A DNA stretch of 64,000 bases, taken from an uncultured cyanobacterium. Lineage in GTDB: Bacteria; Cyanobacteriota; Cyanobacteriia; PCC-6307; Cyanobiaceae. Below are positions 1 to 8,491 of this stretch, piece after piece. A model generated the notes under the pieces. That model saw only the letters and a list, made by a program, of their open reading frames with translations. It made no database searches and was not told the origin of the DNA. A program made the position numbers and the translations under genes. How positions within the stretch are numbered: the stretch's first letter is position 1; every line of letters starts with the position of its first letter. The DNA lies in assembly GCA_903917565.1 (NCBI GenBank), contig CAIXBB010000005.1, forward strand, positions 118,797 through 182,796, given 5' to 3'.

Positions 1-348
1 CGAAGCCATTGCCGGACGCACGGGGGCCTCGACCGCCGGCACAGGGAACGTGCCGGTGGTCTCGCCGACGACCTCCAGGGGCCCGGCCAGGGGCTCGGCA
101 TCCGGGGCCACCTCCACCTCCACCCGCACCTGGCGACCGGCGTGCTCGCTGGCCACCGCGGCGATCATCACCAGGTAGTTCTTGCGCAGCCAGCCGCAGG
201 CGAAGCTGTTGGGGGCCTCGAGGCGCAGCACGCCGTCGGCGAAGTCGCGGCAGCGGGCCTGACGGATCCAGGTCTCGTAGGTCGGTTTGCTGAGCCTGCC
301 CTGAAGATCCTGGCTCACCCGGTGCCACAGCTGATCACCCTGCTGCAC
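1..348 (-). CDS. dnaA: Chromosomal replication initiator DnaA, N-terminal part (partial)
   Basis: This is the N-terminal 116 codons of DnaA, reading leftward out of the window, so the AAA+ ATPase and DNA-binding domains are not visible. After a GTG start the protein reads [14 protein letters not shown] and then [11 protein letters not shown], the typical DnaA domain I pattern that binds partner proteins and DnaB helicase. The tail seen here ([15 protein letters not shown]...) is the low-complexity linker, domain II. No ATG is in frame upstream; GTG at 346-348 gives the expected N-terminus. The 91 bases up to the divergent protease gene show no DnaA-box cluster, so an origin is not supported here. 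The family call rests on domain I only. Confidence 0.85.
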   Translation of the reverse strand, partial: MQQGDQLWHRVSQDLQGRLSKPTYETWIRQARCRDFADGVLRLEAPNSFACGWLRKNYLVMIAAVASEHAGRQVRVEVEVAPDAEPLAGPLEVVGETTGTFPVPAVEAPVRPAMAS

Positions 349-439
349 CAGGAGCCCACGACGCGATGGCCGAATATAGGCATCCCGGGCCCTGTGATTC
401 GTCTTTAATGAATCCTTCAGCGACGCCCGTCCCCCTCCG

Positions 440-1567
440 ATGGTCCAGCCCCGTTTCCTGTTCCGCCTCACCCTCCTGGCGGCCACGGCAGGCCTGCTGA
501 CCTCCTGCACCGGCACCCGTCTGGCCCTGCCGGGCCTGCGCCAGCCCGAGCAAGCCCCTATCAGCGATGCGGCTCCGGCGCCAACGCTGCAGCCCAGCAG
601 TTCCGTGATCGTGGATGCGGTCGAGAAGGCCGGCCCGGCCGTGGTGCGCATCGACACGGTCAAACGTACCGTGAATCCCCTTGGCGGGATCTTCGGCCGG
701 GGACCGGCCATCCAGCAGCAGCAGGGCCAGGGATCGGGCTTCATCACCCGCTCCGACGGGGTGCTGCTCACCAATGCCCACGTGGTCGAGGGGGCCAACG
801 AGGTGAGCGTGACCCTTCCCGACGGCCGCAGCTTCACCGGCAAGGTGCTGGGGGCCGACCCCCTGACCGACGTGGCCGTGGTGAGAGTGGTGGCCTCCAA
901 GCTGCCGGTCGCCAGCCTCGGCGATTCCAACAAGGTCAGGCCTGGGGAACTGGCGATCGCCATCGGCAACCCCCTCGGCCTCGACAACACGGTGACGGCA
1001 GGGATCATCAGCGCCATTCAGCGCACCAACGCCGTGGGTGAGGGCCAGCGCGTGCCCTACATCCAGACCGACGCGGCCGTGAACCCCGGCAACAGCGGCG
1101 GACCCCTGATCAACGACCGCGGCCAGGTCATCGGTATCAACACCGCCATCCGCCAGGCGCCCGGGGCCGGCCTGAGCTTCGCGATCCCGATCAACACCGC
1201 CCGCCAGATCGCCGCCCAGATCCTCGAGCGCGGCTATGCCAGCCATCCCTACATCGGGGTGCGCCTGCAGGCCCTCACCCCTCAGCTGGCCAAGGAGATC
1301 AACGCCACCACCAGCGAATGCCGACTGCCGGAGGTGAATGGCGTGGTGGTGGTGGAGGTGATGGCGAACAGCCCGGCGGCCCGGGGCGGGCTCAGGCCCT
1401 GCGACCTGATCGAGAAAGTGGGCGCCAAGGCCGTCCGCAATGCCTCGGAGGTGCAGTTGGCCGTCGACCGGGGCCAGGTGGGCGAGCCGCTCGTCATCTC
1501 GGTGCAACGCAACGGTTCCAGGCAGGACCTCACCGTCCGCCCTGCCGAACTCCCGCACGAGGGTTGA
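440..1567 (+). CDS. HtrA/HhoA-type trypsin-like serine protease with PDZ domain, predicted lipoprotein
   Basis: A 375-residue DegP/HtrA-family protease for quality control of misfolded extracytoplasmic proteins. The catalytic triad is visible as His114 (TNAHVVEG), Asp144 (PLTDVAVV) and Ser219 (NPGNSGGPL), followed by one C-terminal PDZ domain (about residues 275-370). The N-terminus is a short basic and hydrophobic signal ending in LLTSC, a perfect lipobox, so the enzyme is probably anchored to a membrane through Cys24 rather than released free into the periplasm or thylakoid lumen; this anchoring is inferred. Which of the cyanobacterial paralogues (HtrA, HhoA, HhoB) it matches cannot be decided from sequence reading alone. 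Confidence 0.93.
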   Translation: MVQPRFLFRLTLLAATAGLLTSCTGTRLALPGLRQPEQAPISDAAPAPTLQPSSSVIVDAVEKAGPAVVRIDTVKRTVNPLGGIFGRGPAIQQQQGQGSGFITRSDGVLLTNAHVVEGANEVSVTLPDGRSFTGKVLGADPLTDVAVVRVVASKLPVASLGDSNKVRPGELAIAIGNPLGLDNTVTAGIISAIQRTNAVGEGQRVPYIQTDAAVNPGNSGGPLINDRGQVIGINTAIRQAPGAGLSFAIPINTARQIAAQILERGYASHPYIGVRLQALTPQLAKEINATTSECRLPEVNGVVVVEVMANSPAARGGLRPCDLIEKVGAKAVRNASEVQLAVDRGQVGEPLVISVQRNGSRQDLTVRPAELPHEG

Positions 1568-1608
1568 GGCCGCCGAGGGGCCGGGGGACCGGACCACCCC
1601 AGTTGGTG

Positions 1609-2223
1609 ATGCTGGCCCGCTGGCCGGCACCGGGGCGCTGCAAAAGCCGTCTCGTCCCCGGGGTGGGCAGGGCCAGGGCCGCCGCCATCCAGGCCCGCCT
1701 CACCCAGCACGGACTGGCCGCCGCGGCCCAGGCCCGCAGGGCCATGGCTCCTGGCGCTGATGGCCGTGGGACCGGACTTGAGCTGGTGCTGGCGACGAGT
1801 GGGCTGGGACCCAGGGCCGCGGTCCGCTGGGGCAGCCTGCTCGGCGTGGACAGGGTGGTGGAGCAGGGGAAAGGCAGCCTGGGGTTGCGGATGCAGCGTC
1901 AGATCCTGCGCGGCTGCCGGGAGGGGGCGGCGGCGGTGGTGCTGATCGGCAGTGACCTGCCGGAGCTCGCGGCCGAGGATCTGCTGGAGGCGTTTCGGGC
2001 GCTGGAGCACACCGCCCTGGTGCTGGGCCCCGCCGGCGATGGGGGCTACTGGCTGATCGGCCGGCGTCGGGCGACACCCCAGGTGTTCACAGGGATCGAC
2101 TGGGGCAGCGACCGGGTGCTGGCCCAGACCCTGCGGCTGGCGCTGCAGACCGGCCTGGGCACGGCCTTGCTGGCGGAGCGCCATGATCTCGATCGCCCCG
2201 CCGACCTGGCCCACTGGCGATGA
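1609..2223 (+). CDS. TIGR04282-type (DUF2064) glycosyltransferase, arsenosugar-type
   Basis: About 204 residues of the DUF2064 / TIGR04282 family, nucleotide-sugar-transferase-like proteins often associated with arsenosugar biosynthesis. The nucleotide-binding start MLARWPAPGRCKSRLVP and the metal-site region VLIGSDLPEL are clear, followed by GPAGDGGYWLIG. ATG at 1609 was chosen because it directly precedes the conserved N-terminal strand; GTG 1606 and TTG 1603 are equally near, and the frame is open upstream to a TTG overlapping the protease stop. It overlaps the next gene by four bases (ATGA), so the two are translationally coupled. The donor and acceptor are not readable from the sequence. 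Confidence 0.87.
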   Translation: MLARWPAPGRCKSRLVPGVGRARAAAIQARLTQHGLAAAAQARRAMAPGADGRGTGLELVLATSGLGPRAAVRWGSLLGVDRVVEQGKGSLGLRMQRQILRGCREGAAAVVLIGSDLPELAAEDLLEAFRALEHTALVLGPAGDGGYWLIGRRRATPQVFTGIDWGSDRVLAQTLRLALQTGLGTALLAERHDLDRPADLAHWR

Positions 2224-2966
2224 GGCCGCCCCTGAGCGTGGTGATCGCGGCCCGCGACGAGGCCCTGGGCCTGCCGTGCCTGCTGGCGGATCTGGCCACG
2301 GCACCCGAACTGGTGCGGGAGGTGCTGGTGGTGGATGGGGGCAGCCGGGATGCCACCCCGCGGCTGGCCGCTCTGGCGGGTGCCATGGTCCTCCACGACG
2401 GCAGAGGCCGTGGCGGGCAGCTGGCCGCCGGAGTGGCCCGCAGCGCCGGATCCTGGCTGTTGCTGCTCCACGGGGACGTGCGGCTGCCGCCGGGGTGGGC
2501 CTCGGCCCTCGCGGTGGCGATCGCCGCCGGCGAGAGCAGCGCCTGGGCCTTCCGGCTGCGCATCGCCGGCGACGACCCGGCCCTGCGCCTGGTGGAGCTG
2601 GCGGTGGAGCTGCGCAGCCGCTGGCGCCAGCTGCCCTACGGCGACCAGGGGCTGCTGCTGGGCAGGCGGCTCCATGACGCCGCCGGCGGGGTGGCTCCAC
2701 TGCCGCTGATGGAGGATCTGGAGTTCGTGCAACGCCTGCGGCGCCAAGCCAGGATCGGCACGCTCTCCCTCGCCCTGCTGGTGAACGGCCGGCGCTGGCA
2801 ACGGCTGGGGGTGTGGCAGACGGTGCTGGCCAATGCCCGGCTCAGGCGCGCCTGGCGCCACGGAACGCCGGTGGAGCGGCTGGCCGAGCGTTACTACCTC
2901 CCCACCGCTCAGGGGGCATACCAGAAGGCACAGCGGCGCTGCAGCGGCTCCAGCTCCCAGCCCTGA
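2220..2966 (+). CDS. TIGR04283-type family 2 glycosyltransferase
   Basis: A 248-residue GT-A glycosyltransferase. The N-terminus has the family-2 pattern LSVVIAARDEA and VLVVDGGSRDATP, and the metal-binding region is LLHGDVRLPPGW. This family (TIGR04283) is usually encoded beside TIGR04282, as here, and such pairs occur near the radical-SAM arsenosugar enzyme ArsS or selenium-related genes; no such radical-SAM gene is in this window. Its 3' end overlaps the convergent acetyltransferase by 58 bases. A role in arsenosugar or another soluble glycoside is family knowledge, not something visible here. Confidence 0.88.
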   Translation: MRPPLSVVIAARDEALGLPCLLADLATAPELVREVLVVDGGSRDATPRLAALAGAMVLHDGRGRGGQLAAGVARSAGSWLLLLHGDVRLPPGWASALAVAIAAGESSAWAFRLRIAGDDPALRLVELAVELRSRWRQLPYGDQGLLLGRRLHDAAGGVAPLPLMEDLEFVQRLRRQARIGTLSLALLVNGRRWQRLGVWQTVLANARLRRAWRHGTPVERLAERYYLPTAQGAYQKAQRRCSGSSSQP

Positions 2967-3379
2967 GCGGCGTAGAAGCCCACCACGTCGGGGTCGGCGA
3001 AGAGGGTCACCCGGTCGACCCCCATGGCCCGCAGCTGCTCGAGCACGTAGTCCATCAACTCCTTGCCCAGGCCGACGCCCTGGTAGCGGGGATGCACCGC
3101 CACGTCCCAGACGGTGGCCTCCACCACCCCGTCGCCGGTGCAGCGGGCGAAGCCCACCAGCCGCGGCAACCGGGCGTCATGGCGCCAGAGCCCCACCTGG
3201 AGGAGACTGTGCTGGAGGGCTTTGCGCACGCGCCTCACGGGACGGCGGCTCCAGCCGACCGCATCGCAGAGCGCCTCCAGCTCGATCAGGTCGATCGGGC
3301 GTGTCTGGCTGAGCACCAGTTCCAGGCTGGGATTGGGGGTGGCACAGAGCCTGTGCCCGGACCCGTAGAGATCGGTCAT
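2909..3379 (-). CDS. GNAT-family N-acetyltransferase, Ycf52-like
   Basis: A 156-residue GNAT acetyltransferase. The acetyl-CoA loop reads YQGVGLGKELMD (Q/RxxGxG/A pattern) and the C-terminal strand is FYAAQGWE. The N-terminal half (PIDLIELEALCDAVGW) resembles the Ycf52 group found in red-algal plastids and cyanobacteria, whose plant relatives act as plastid lysine or N-terminal acetyltransferases; the substrate here is unknown. ATG at 3379 gives the normal length. The frame is open for about another 95 codons upstream, but that extension is proline/arginine-rich and looks non-coding. Confidence 0.87.
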   Translation of the reverse strand: MTDLYGSGHRLCATPNPSLELVLSQTRPIDLIELEALCDAVGWSRRPVRRVRKALQHSLLQVGLWRHDARLPRLVGFARCTGDGVVEATVWDVAVHPRYQGVGLGKELMDYVLEQLRAMGVDRVTLFADPDVVGFYAAQGWELEPLQRRCAFWYAP

Positions 3380-3557
3380 CAGCGGCAGGGTCTCGGGCAC
3401 GGCGTGGGGGCTACGCGTTCTGAAGATCCTGACGGATGCAGGCCGGACTGCGGCAGGGTGGAGCCTCCACCCGGCGACCGTCCTGAGCGTCTCCTCCGCC
3501 AGCTCCGATTGGCCCCAGGCGGCTCCGGATCCGGCGGCGCCGGGATCCCCCCTGCTG

Positions 3558-4304
3558 GTGGGCGTGCATGGCTGGCTGCTGGCGGGCCGGCTGTGGCACC
3601 CCCTGAGGCGGGAACTGGCGCCGCGCTGGTCGCTGTGGTGCCCCGATCTGCCCGGTTTCGGCGGCACGGAGCGGCCCCGCGGGCTTCAGGCCAGCCTGGC
3701 CAGCTACGGCAGCTGGCTGGCCGAAGCCGCGCAACGGGAAGCCGCCGGCAGGCCATTGGTGCTGCTGGGCCACTCCCTGGGGGGAAGCCTTGCGCTGCAC
3801 GCGGCGCCCCTGCTGGGGGAGCAGCTGCAGGGTCTGGTGCAGATCGCGGTGGGGGGCGGTGTGTTCCAGCCGCGCCCCTTCGCCCGGGTCCGCGGGGGAG
3901 GGGCCGCCTTCCTGCGCTGGCGGCCAGTCTGGGCAGCCCAGCTGCCCGGCACAGACGCCATCCGCAGCCCCCTGGTGGCCGACGGCCGCGCCGCTCGGGG
4001 GCTGCTGGCCTGCAGCACCAGCCGGGGCGCCGTTCGCCAGCTGCCCAGGCTCGCCGCCGAACTCAAGGTGCCCAGCCTGTGGATCTCCGGCAGCCGTGAC
4101 CAGGTGATGCAGCCCCGCTACGTGCGCCACCTGGCCGGCTACTGTCCCGCCCACCAGCTGACGATCCTCAACGGGCTTGGGCACCTGCCGATGTGCCAGA
4201 AACCCCGCGAGCTGGCTGCCCTGATCGACACCTGGCTGGAGGATGACCTGGGCCTTCAGAGCGTGGCCAGTCCCTTTTCCTGCAGCTCAGCCAGCTGGGC
4301 ATAG
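3558..4304 (+). CDS. Alpha/beta-fold hydrolase
   Basis: An alpha/beta hydrolase of about 248 residues. The nucleophile elbow is GHSLGG, the oxyanion region is VHGWLLAGRLW, and the C-terminal LNGLGHLPM supplies the catalytic His; the acid is probably Asp in SGSRDQVM. The first usual start is GTG 3558, which cuts into the first beta strand: the strand residues PLL lie just upstream in the same open frame, and that frame contains no ATG, GTG or TTG further 5' for over 100 bases. The true start may therefore be a rare codon upstream or the call may be slightly short. It overlaps the convergent ABC exporter by 49 bases. Substrate is unknown. Confidence 0.85.
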   Translation: MGVHGWLLAGRLWHPLRRELAPRWSLWCPDLPGFGGTERPRGLQASLASYGSWLAEAAQREAAGRPLVLLGHSLGGSLALHAAPLLGEQLQGLVQIAVGGGVFQPRPFARVRGGGAAFLRWRPVWAAQLPGTDAIRSPLVADGRAARGLLACSTSRGAVRQLPRLAAELKVPSLWISGSRDQVMQPRYVRHLAGYCPAHQLTILNGLGHLPMCQKPRELAALIDTWLEDDLGLQSVASPFSCSSASWA

Positions 4305-6055
4305 AGCCCCCCCGCAGCGCGCAGCTCGCGGTGGTTGCCCTCCTCGATCACACGACCGCGGCGCAGCACCAGGATGCGGTCGGCGGCTTCGACGGTGGCC
4401 AGCCGGTGGGCGATGACGATGGCGGTACGGCCGCTGAGCAAGGTTTCAAGATCCCGTTGCAGGGTGGCCTCCGTGGAAGGATCCATGAAAGCGGTGGCCT
4501 CGTCCATCACCAGGACGGAGGGATCGCGGATCGCCACCCGCGCCACGGCCAGCAACTGGCGTTCGCCGGAGGAAAGGTTGCCACCCCGCTCGCGCAGCTC
4601 GGTGGCCAGGCCATCCCCCAGCCGGCCCAGCAAAGGAGCGAGGCCGAGATCGCCGCAGAGGCGCTCCAGATCTGCCTCACTGATGGCGGCATCGAGGCGC
4701 AGGTTGTCGGCCACGTTGCCGCTGAACAGGAACGTGTCCTGCAGCACCACCCCCAGGCGCCGGCGCAGGGTGGCGATCGGCAGTTCGCGGATGTCGACCC
4801 CATCGAGACGGATGGTACCCTGCTGGGGTTCGTAGAGACGACAGAGCAGCCGGATCACGGTGGTCTTGCCTGATCCGGTGGGGCCCACGATCGCCACGTG
4901 CTCACCGGGAGCGATGCGGAAGGAGAGATCGGTGAGGATCGGATCGTCGGGGCGGTAGGCGAAGGAGACGTTCTCGAACTCCACCTCCCCGGGGCTGAAG
5001 CGTTCCGCACCGGAAAGCACCGCGGCAGGGCTGCGCTGACTGGTGGGCAGATCGGCGATCTCGATCGGCTGCTCGAGCAGCTCTCCGATGCGCTCCACGG
5101 CGGTGAGGCCGCCTTGGATCTGGGTGAAGCGCTCCGCCAGCTGGCGCAGGGGATCGAACACCCGCTGGGAGAAGAGGATGAAGGTGGTCAGGGTGCCCAG
5201 CCCCATCGCCCCGCCGGTGACCATCGCGCCGCCGAGGGCCAGCACCATCGCCACGGCCGCCAGGGCCACCCACTCGATGAAGGCCGAGATCGAGCTGTCG
5301 TAGAAGATCGTGCCGGTGACGGCCTGGCGATAGGCGTCGGTGGTGTGGGAGAAGCGCTGGCCGTTGACGGCCTCACGCCGGAACATCTGCACCACCTCCA
5401 GCCCCTGGAGATTCTCCTGGAGGTCGGCGTTGAGCTGGCCCAGTTCCTCCCTCACCCGGTAGTTGGCCTTGCGGTAGCGGCCCTGCAACCAGAGCACCCC
5501 GAGGGTCACGGGCACCTGGCTGGCCAGCAGCAGCAGCCCCAGACGCCACTCGATCGACAGCATGGTGAGGCCGATCACCAGCAGGGTGACCAGATCGGAG
5601 AGCACCCCCACCGCGCCGCTGCCGAACACCTCCGCCAGGGCATCCACGTCGCTGGTGAGGCGGGTAAGCAGCTTGCCCACAGGCGTGCGGTCGTGGAAGC
5701 GGAGCGACAGGGCCATGGCGTGGCGGAACAGGTCGTCGCGAATGCGGGCGGTGAGCCGCTGCCCCACCACCTGCACGTTGTAGGTCTGGGTGCCCTGCAG
5801 GGAGAGGCGCAGCAGCACCGCCGCCAGGAGCAGCAGCACCAGCAGCCGCAGGGCCACGGGCACCGGCAGGGGGGCCAGCCAGGGAAGGACCTCCTCGCCC
5901 CTGAGCTTGGAGATCACCTGACCCACCAGCAGCGGCTGCACCGAAGCCGCCAGGGCGAGGGGGATCAGCAGCAGCAGGGACAGCAGCAAACGCTTGCGAT
6001 CCTGACCCAGGTAAGGAAGCAGGCGCCGCAGACGCTGCCCGTCGAGGCGGCTCAT
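4256..6055 (-). CDS. ABC transporter, fused permease and ATPase (exporter, MdlB-like)
   Basis: A 599-residue half-transporter of the type I exporter class. Residues 1-330 form six membrane segments with the long cytoplasmic loops of an ABC_membrane domain; residues about 360-590 form the nucleotide-binding domain with Walker [10 protein letters not shown] (near 390), signature LSSGERQ (near 495), Walker B VLVMDEAT and the H-loop AHRLATV. It would work as a homodimer or with another half-transporter to export lipids, peptides or drugs; the substrate cannot be read. Its ATG overlaps the hisG stop (ATGA), so it is probably co-transcribed from upstream of hisG. Confidence 0.93.
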   Translation of the reverse strand: MSRLDGQRLRRLLPYLGQDRKRLLLSLLLLIPLALAASVQPLLVGQVISKLRGEEVLPWLAPLPVPVALRLLVLLLLAAVLLRLSLQGTQTYNVQVVGQRLTARIRDDLFRHAMALSLRFHDRTPVGKLLTRLTSDVDALAEVFGSGAVGVLSDLVTLLVIGLTMLSIEWRLGLLLLASQVPVTLGVLWLQGRYRKANYRVREELGQLNADLQENLQGLEVVQMFRREAVNGQRFSHTTDAYRQAVTGTIFYDSSISAFIEWVALAAVAMVLALGGAMVTGGAMGLGTLTTFILFSQRVFDPLRQLAERFTQIQGGLTAVERIGELLEQPIEIADLPTSQRSPAAVLSGAERFSPGEVEFENVSFAYRPDDPILTDLSFRIAPGEHVAIVGPTGSGKTTVIRLLCRLYEPQQGTIRLDGVDIRELPIATLRRRLGVVLQDTFLFSGNVADNLRLDAAISEADLERLCGDLGLAPLLGRLGDGLATELRERGGNLSSGERQLLAVARVAIRDPSVLVMDEATAFMDPSTEATLQRDLETLLSGRTAIVIAHRLATVEAADRILVLRRGRVIEEGNHRELRAAGGLYAQLAELQEKGLATL

Positions 6056-6732
6056 CGGGCGGGCACCTGGACGGGCATCTGGACGGTGGCAACTCGCTCG
6101 ACAAGCCCCTGGAGGGCCCCGTCATCGAGGCGCAGAGCCAGTGGATGGCCGATCAGCCGGGCCGTGCTGGTGAACAGATCCTCGATCGCGACCAGGCCGT
6201 TGTCCCGCAGGGTGCGCCCGGTGGCCACCAGGTCGACGATCGCCTCGGACATCCCCGTGATCGGACCGAGTTCCACTGAACCGGTGAGATGGATCAGCTC
6301 CACCGGCAGATCCAGCTGTTCGAAGAAGACTTCGGCGCAACGGGTGAACTTGCTGGCCACACGGCAATGGGCCGGCAGGTCGGCGGCCCGGCGGTAGCCG
6401 CTGCTCGCCTTGACCGCCACCGCCATGCGGCAGCCACCGAAGCCAAGGTCCACCAGCTGGGCGACAGGCAGCTGGTGCTCCCGCAGGACGTCGTATCCCA
6501 CCACCCCGAGCTGGGCCTGGCCGTAGGCCACATACACCGGCACATCGGCGTTGCGCACCAACAGGGCCCTGGCCATGCCGCAGCGGCTCGGCACCATCAG
6601 CAGGCGGTTGTCCTCCTCGAGAAGGGCGGAGAAATCCAGACCGGCGGCGAGGAAGCGGCGCACCGAATCCTTCAGCAGGGCACCCTTGGCCAGGGCGACG
6701 GTGATCGGGGACCGCTGGCTGGCAGTGATCAT
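6052..6732 (-). CDS. hisG: ATP phosphoribosyltransferase, short form
   Basis: HisG catalyses the first step of histidine synthesis, joining ATP and PRPP. At 226 residues it is the short form, which lacks the C-terminal regulatory ACT-like domain and needs the HisZ subunit, encoded elsewhere. Recognisable segments are [11 protein letters not shown] at the N-terminus, VVGYDVLRE, and the PRPP-loop region around residues 145-165 with [23 protein letters not shown] 6732 is used; a TTG 15 bases upstream is the alternative. It is coupled to the downstream exporter gene and divergent from glyoxalase II with only 29 bases between starts. Confidence 0.95.
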   Translation of the reverse strand: MITASQRSPITVALAKGALLKDSVRRFLAAGLDFSALLEEDNRLLMVPSRCGMARALLVRNADVPVYVAYGQAQLGVVGYDVLREHQLPVAQLVDLGFGGCRMAVAVKASSGYRRAADLPAHCRVASKFTRCAEVFFEQLDLPVELIHLTGSVELGPITGMSEAIVDLVATGRTLRDNGLVAIEDLFTSTARLIGHPLALRLDDGALQGLVERVATVQMPVQVPAR

Positions 6733-6761
6733 GGAACCAAGCAGCAACCTGAACTGTAACG

Positions 6762-7520
6762 ATGCCGGATCATGCCCAAGCCCGTTCAGCGACCCCGTTG
6801 CAGGTGGTGCTGCTGCCGGTGCTGCGGGACAACTATCTGTTCGTGCTCCACGACGGGCGGCAGGCGGCCGTCGTGGATCCGGCGGTGGCGGCCCCGGTGA
6901 TCGCCTGGTTGAAGCAGCGAAATCTGGAGCTGGTGGCGGTGCTGCAGACGCACCACCACAGCGATCACATCGGCGGCACCCCCGGGCTGCTGCGGGAATG
7001 GCCCCTGGCGGAGGTGGTGGCGTCCATGGCCGACCGGGAGCGGATCCCCTTCCAGACCAGGGGTGTGGCGGGCGGCGATCGTTTCACGCTCCTGGGCCAG
7101 CCGGTGGAGGTGCTGGCGGTGCCGGGCCACACCCGCGCCCACCTGGCCTTCCACCTGCCCCTGCAGGGGGAACTTTTCTGCGGCGACACCCTGTTCGCCG
7201 GCGGCTGCGGCCGGCTGTTCGAAGGAACCCCCGAGCAGATGCATCACTCCCTGGGGCTGCTGGCCGCCCTGCCGGAGTCGACCCGGGTGTGGTGCGCCCA
7301 CGAGTACACCGCCTCCAATCTGCGCTGGGCCGCTGCCCAGCAGCCGGGGGATGGGGCCATCGCCGAACGGCTCCGCAACGTGTTGATCGCCCGGGCCCAG
7401 GACAGGCCCACCATCCCCAGCAGCATCGGTGAGGAGCGGCGAACCAATCTGTTCCTGCGGGCGGCTGGGGCCCAGGAACTGGCCGCCCTGCGCCTCAGCA
7501 AGAATGACTGGTCGGACTGA
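6762..7520 (+). CDS. gloB: Hydroxyacylglutathione hydrolase (glyoxalase II)
   Basis: A 252-residue metallo-beta-lactamase-fold enzyme that hydrolyses S-lactoylglutathione to lactate and glutathione in methylglyoxal detoxification. The dinuclear metal motif [10 protein letters not shown] lies at about residues 63-72. Further metal ligands are in [10 protein letters not shown] and [17 protein letters not shown], and the substrate-contacting C-terminal part follows (CAHEYTASN). The length is normal for GloB. It is cytoplasmic, with no signal peptide. Confidence 0.95.
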   Translation: MPDHAQARSATPLQVVLLPVLRDNYLFVLHDGRQAAVVDPAVAAPVIAWLKQRNLELVAVLQTHHHSDHIGGTPGLLREWPLAEVVASMADRERIPFQTRGVAGGDRFTLLGQPVEVLAVPGHTRAHLAFHLPLQGELFCGDTLFAGGCGRLFEGTPEQMHHSLGLLAALPESTRVWCAHEYTASNLRWAAAQQPGDGAIAERLRNVLIARAQDRPTIPSSIGEERRTNLFLRAAGAQELAALRLSKNDWSD

Positions 7521-7653
7521 ACGCCACGGCCGGATTGGGGCGGGCAGAGTGTGGGCTTGGGCCATCAATTTGTTGCACAACACCACCGCGCGGCCGTCCT
7601 GTCTGCCCGTGCCGCAGCCAAGGTAAGGTCACTTGAATCAATTTTCAGCGGAC

Positions 7654-8025
7654 ATGACGCAGACGGCTTCGATCCGATCGGACGATGTCCTGGAGGCCGA
7701 TGGCTCCATCAAGCTGCGCAAGGTTGTTCTGGCCGGCCGACTCGACATGCTGGGCATGGAAGACATTGCCCTGAAGCTCACCTCGCTGACGGCCATCAAA
7801 CCTTTGCCGGTGATTCTGGATGTCCGAGATGTCAGTTTTCTGGCCTCCATCGGCATTCGCAGCATCATCTCCAGTGCCCGTGCCCTCGACCAGAAAGGTG
7901 GACACCTGGTGATCCTTCTCGGCGACAACGAGCTGGTGAAAGCCACGCTGGAGTCCGCTGGCATCGATGACGTGATTCCCCTGTTCAGCGATGAGGAGCA
8001 GGCCGAGCAGGAAGCCCTCTCCTGA
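7654..8025 (+). CDS. STAS-domain anti-sigma-factor antagonist (RsbV/SpoIIAA-like)
   Basis: A STAS-domain protein of about 123 residues. The phosphorylatable serine is expected in the segment DVSFLASIGIRSI (Ser65 counted from the ATG), the position phosphorylated by an RsbW-type kinase. The next gene encodes such a kinase and the one after it a PP2C-type phosphatase, so the three form a partner-switching module. ATG 7654 gives the usual N-terminus, but a TTG at 7633 is in frame and has the better ribosome-binding site (AAGGTAAGG about 5 bases upstream), so seven more residues are possible. Confidence 0.88.
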   Translation: MTQTASIRSDDVLEADGSIKLRKVVLAGRLDMLGMEDIALKLTSLTAIKPLPVILDVRDVSFLASIGIRSIISSARALDQKGGHLVILLGDNELVKATLESAGIDDVIPLFSDEEQAEQEALS

Positions 8026-8035
8026 CAATCCCCCG

Positions 8036-8485
8036 ATGGCTGAGCCCCGGAGCGACGCTCTTACCATTTCGGTGCAGCCCACCCCTCTGGAGATGCGGCG
8101 CTGCTCCCTCTGGCTCACCGAGCACTGCCAGAACCAGGCTGTTCCCCCCGAACCCACCGGCAAGCTCGACCTCTGCCTCAACGAGGTGCTGGCCAACCTC
8201 ATCGACCACGGCGGGGCCTCCGATTTCAGCTGTCCGGTGGATCTGACCCTGGAGCTGGCCGACTGTGGTGATCGGGGCCTGGCCACGCTCACCATCGTCG
8301 ATGCAGGTCCGGCCTTTGATCCCCTCTCCGTCGACCGCGGGCCCCTGCCACGCACCCTTGCGGAGGCGGAGCCAGGCGGTCTGGGGCTGCTCCTGGTGCG
8401 TCGTTTCATGGATGAACGCGCCTACGAGCGGGCCGGGGGCAGGAACGTGCTTAAGCTCGGGATCTACTGGCCGAAAGGACCCTGA
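8036..8485 (+). CDS. HATPase_c anti-sigma-factor kinase (RsbW/SpoIIAB-like)
   Basis: A GHKL-fold ATP-binding protein of 149 residues. The N box is NEVLANLIDHG (about residue 48), the G1 region is IVDAGPAFDP, and the glycine-rich lid is GGLGLLLVRRFMD. Such proteins hold a sigma factor or other target and phosphorylate the STAS antagonist. The target is not encoded next door; sigma factors elsewhere, including the one at 58.1 kb, are possible but unproven. It starts 10 bases after the STAS stop and ends 6 bases before the phosphatase start, so it belongs to the same operon. Confidence 0.87.
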   Translation: MAEPRSDALTISVQPTPLEMRRCSLWLTEHCQNQAVPPEPTGKLDLCLNEVLANLIDHGGASDFSCPVDLTLELADCGDRGLATLTIVDAGPAFDPLSVDRGPLPRTLAEAEPGGLGLLLVRRFMDERAYERAGGRNVLKLGIYWPKGP

Positions 8486-8491
8486 TCTGGG

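Noticed and set aside
349..439. Possible replication origin next to dnaA
   Set aside because: No cluster of DnaA boxes or AT-rich unwinding element is visible in the 91-base gap; only an isolated AT-rich patch near 400-412.
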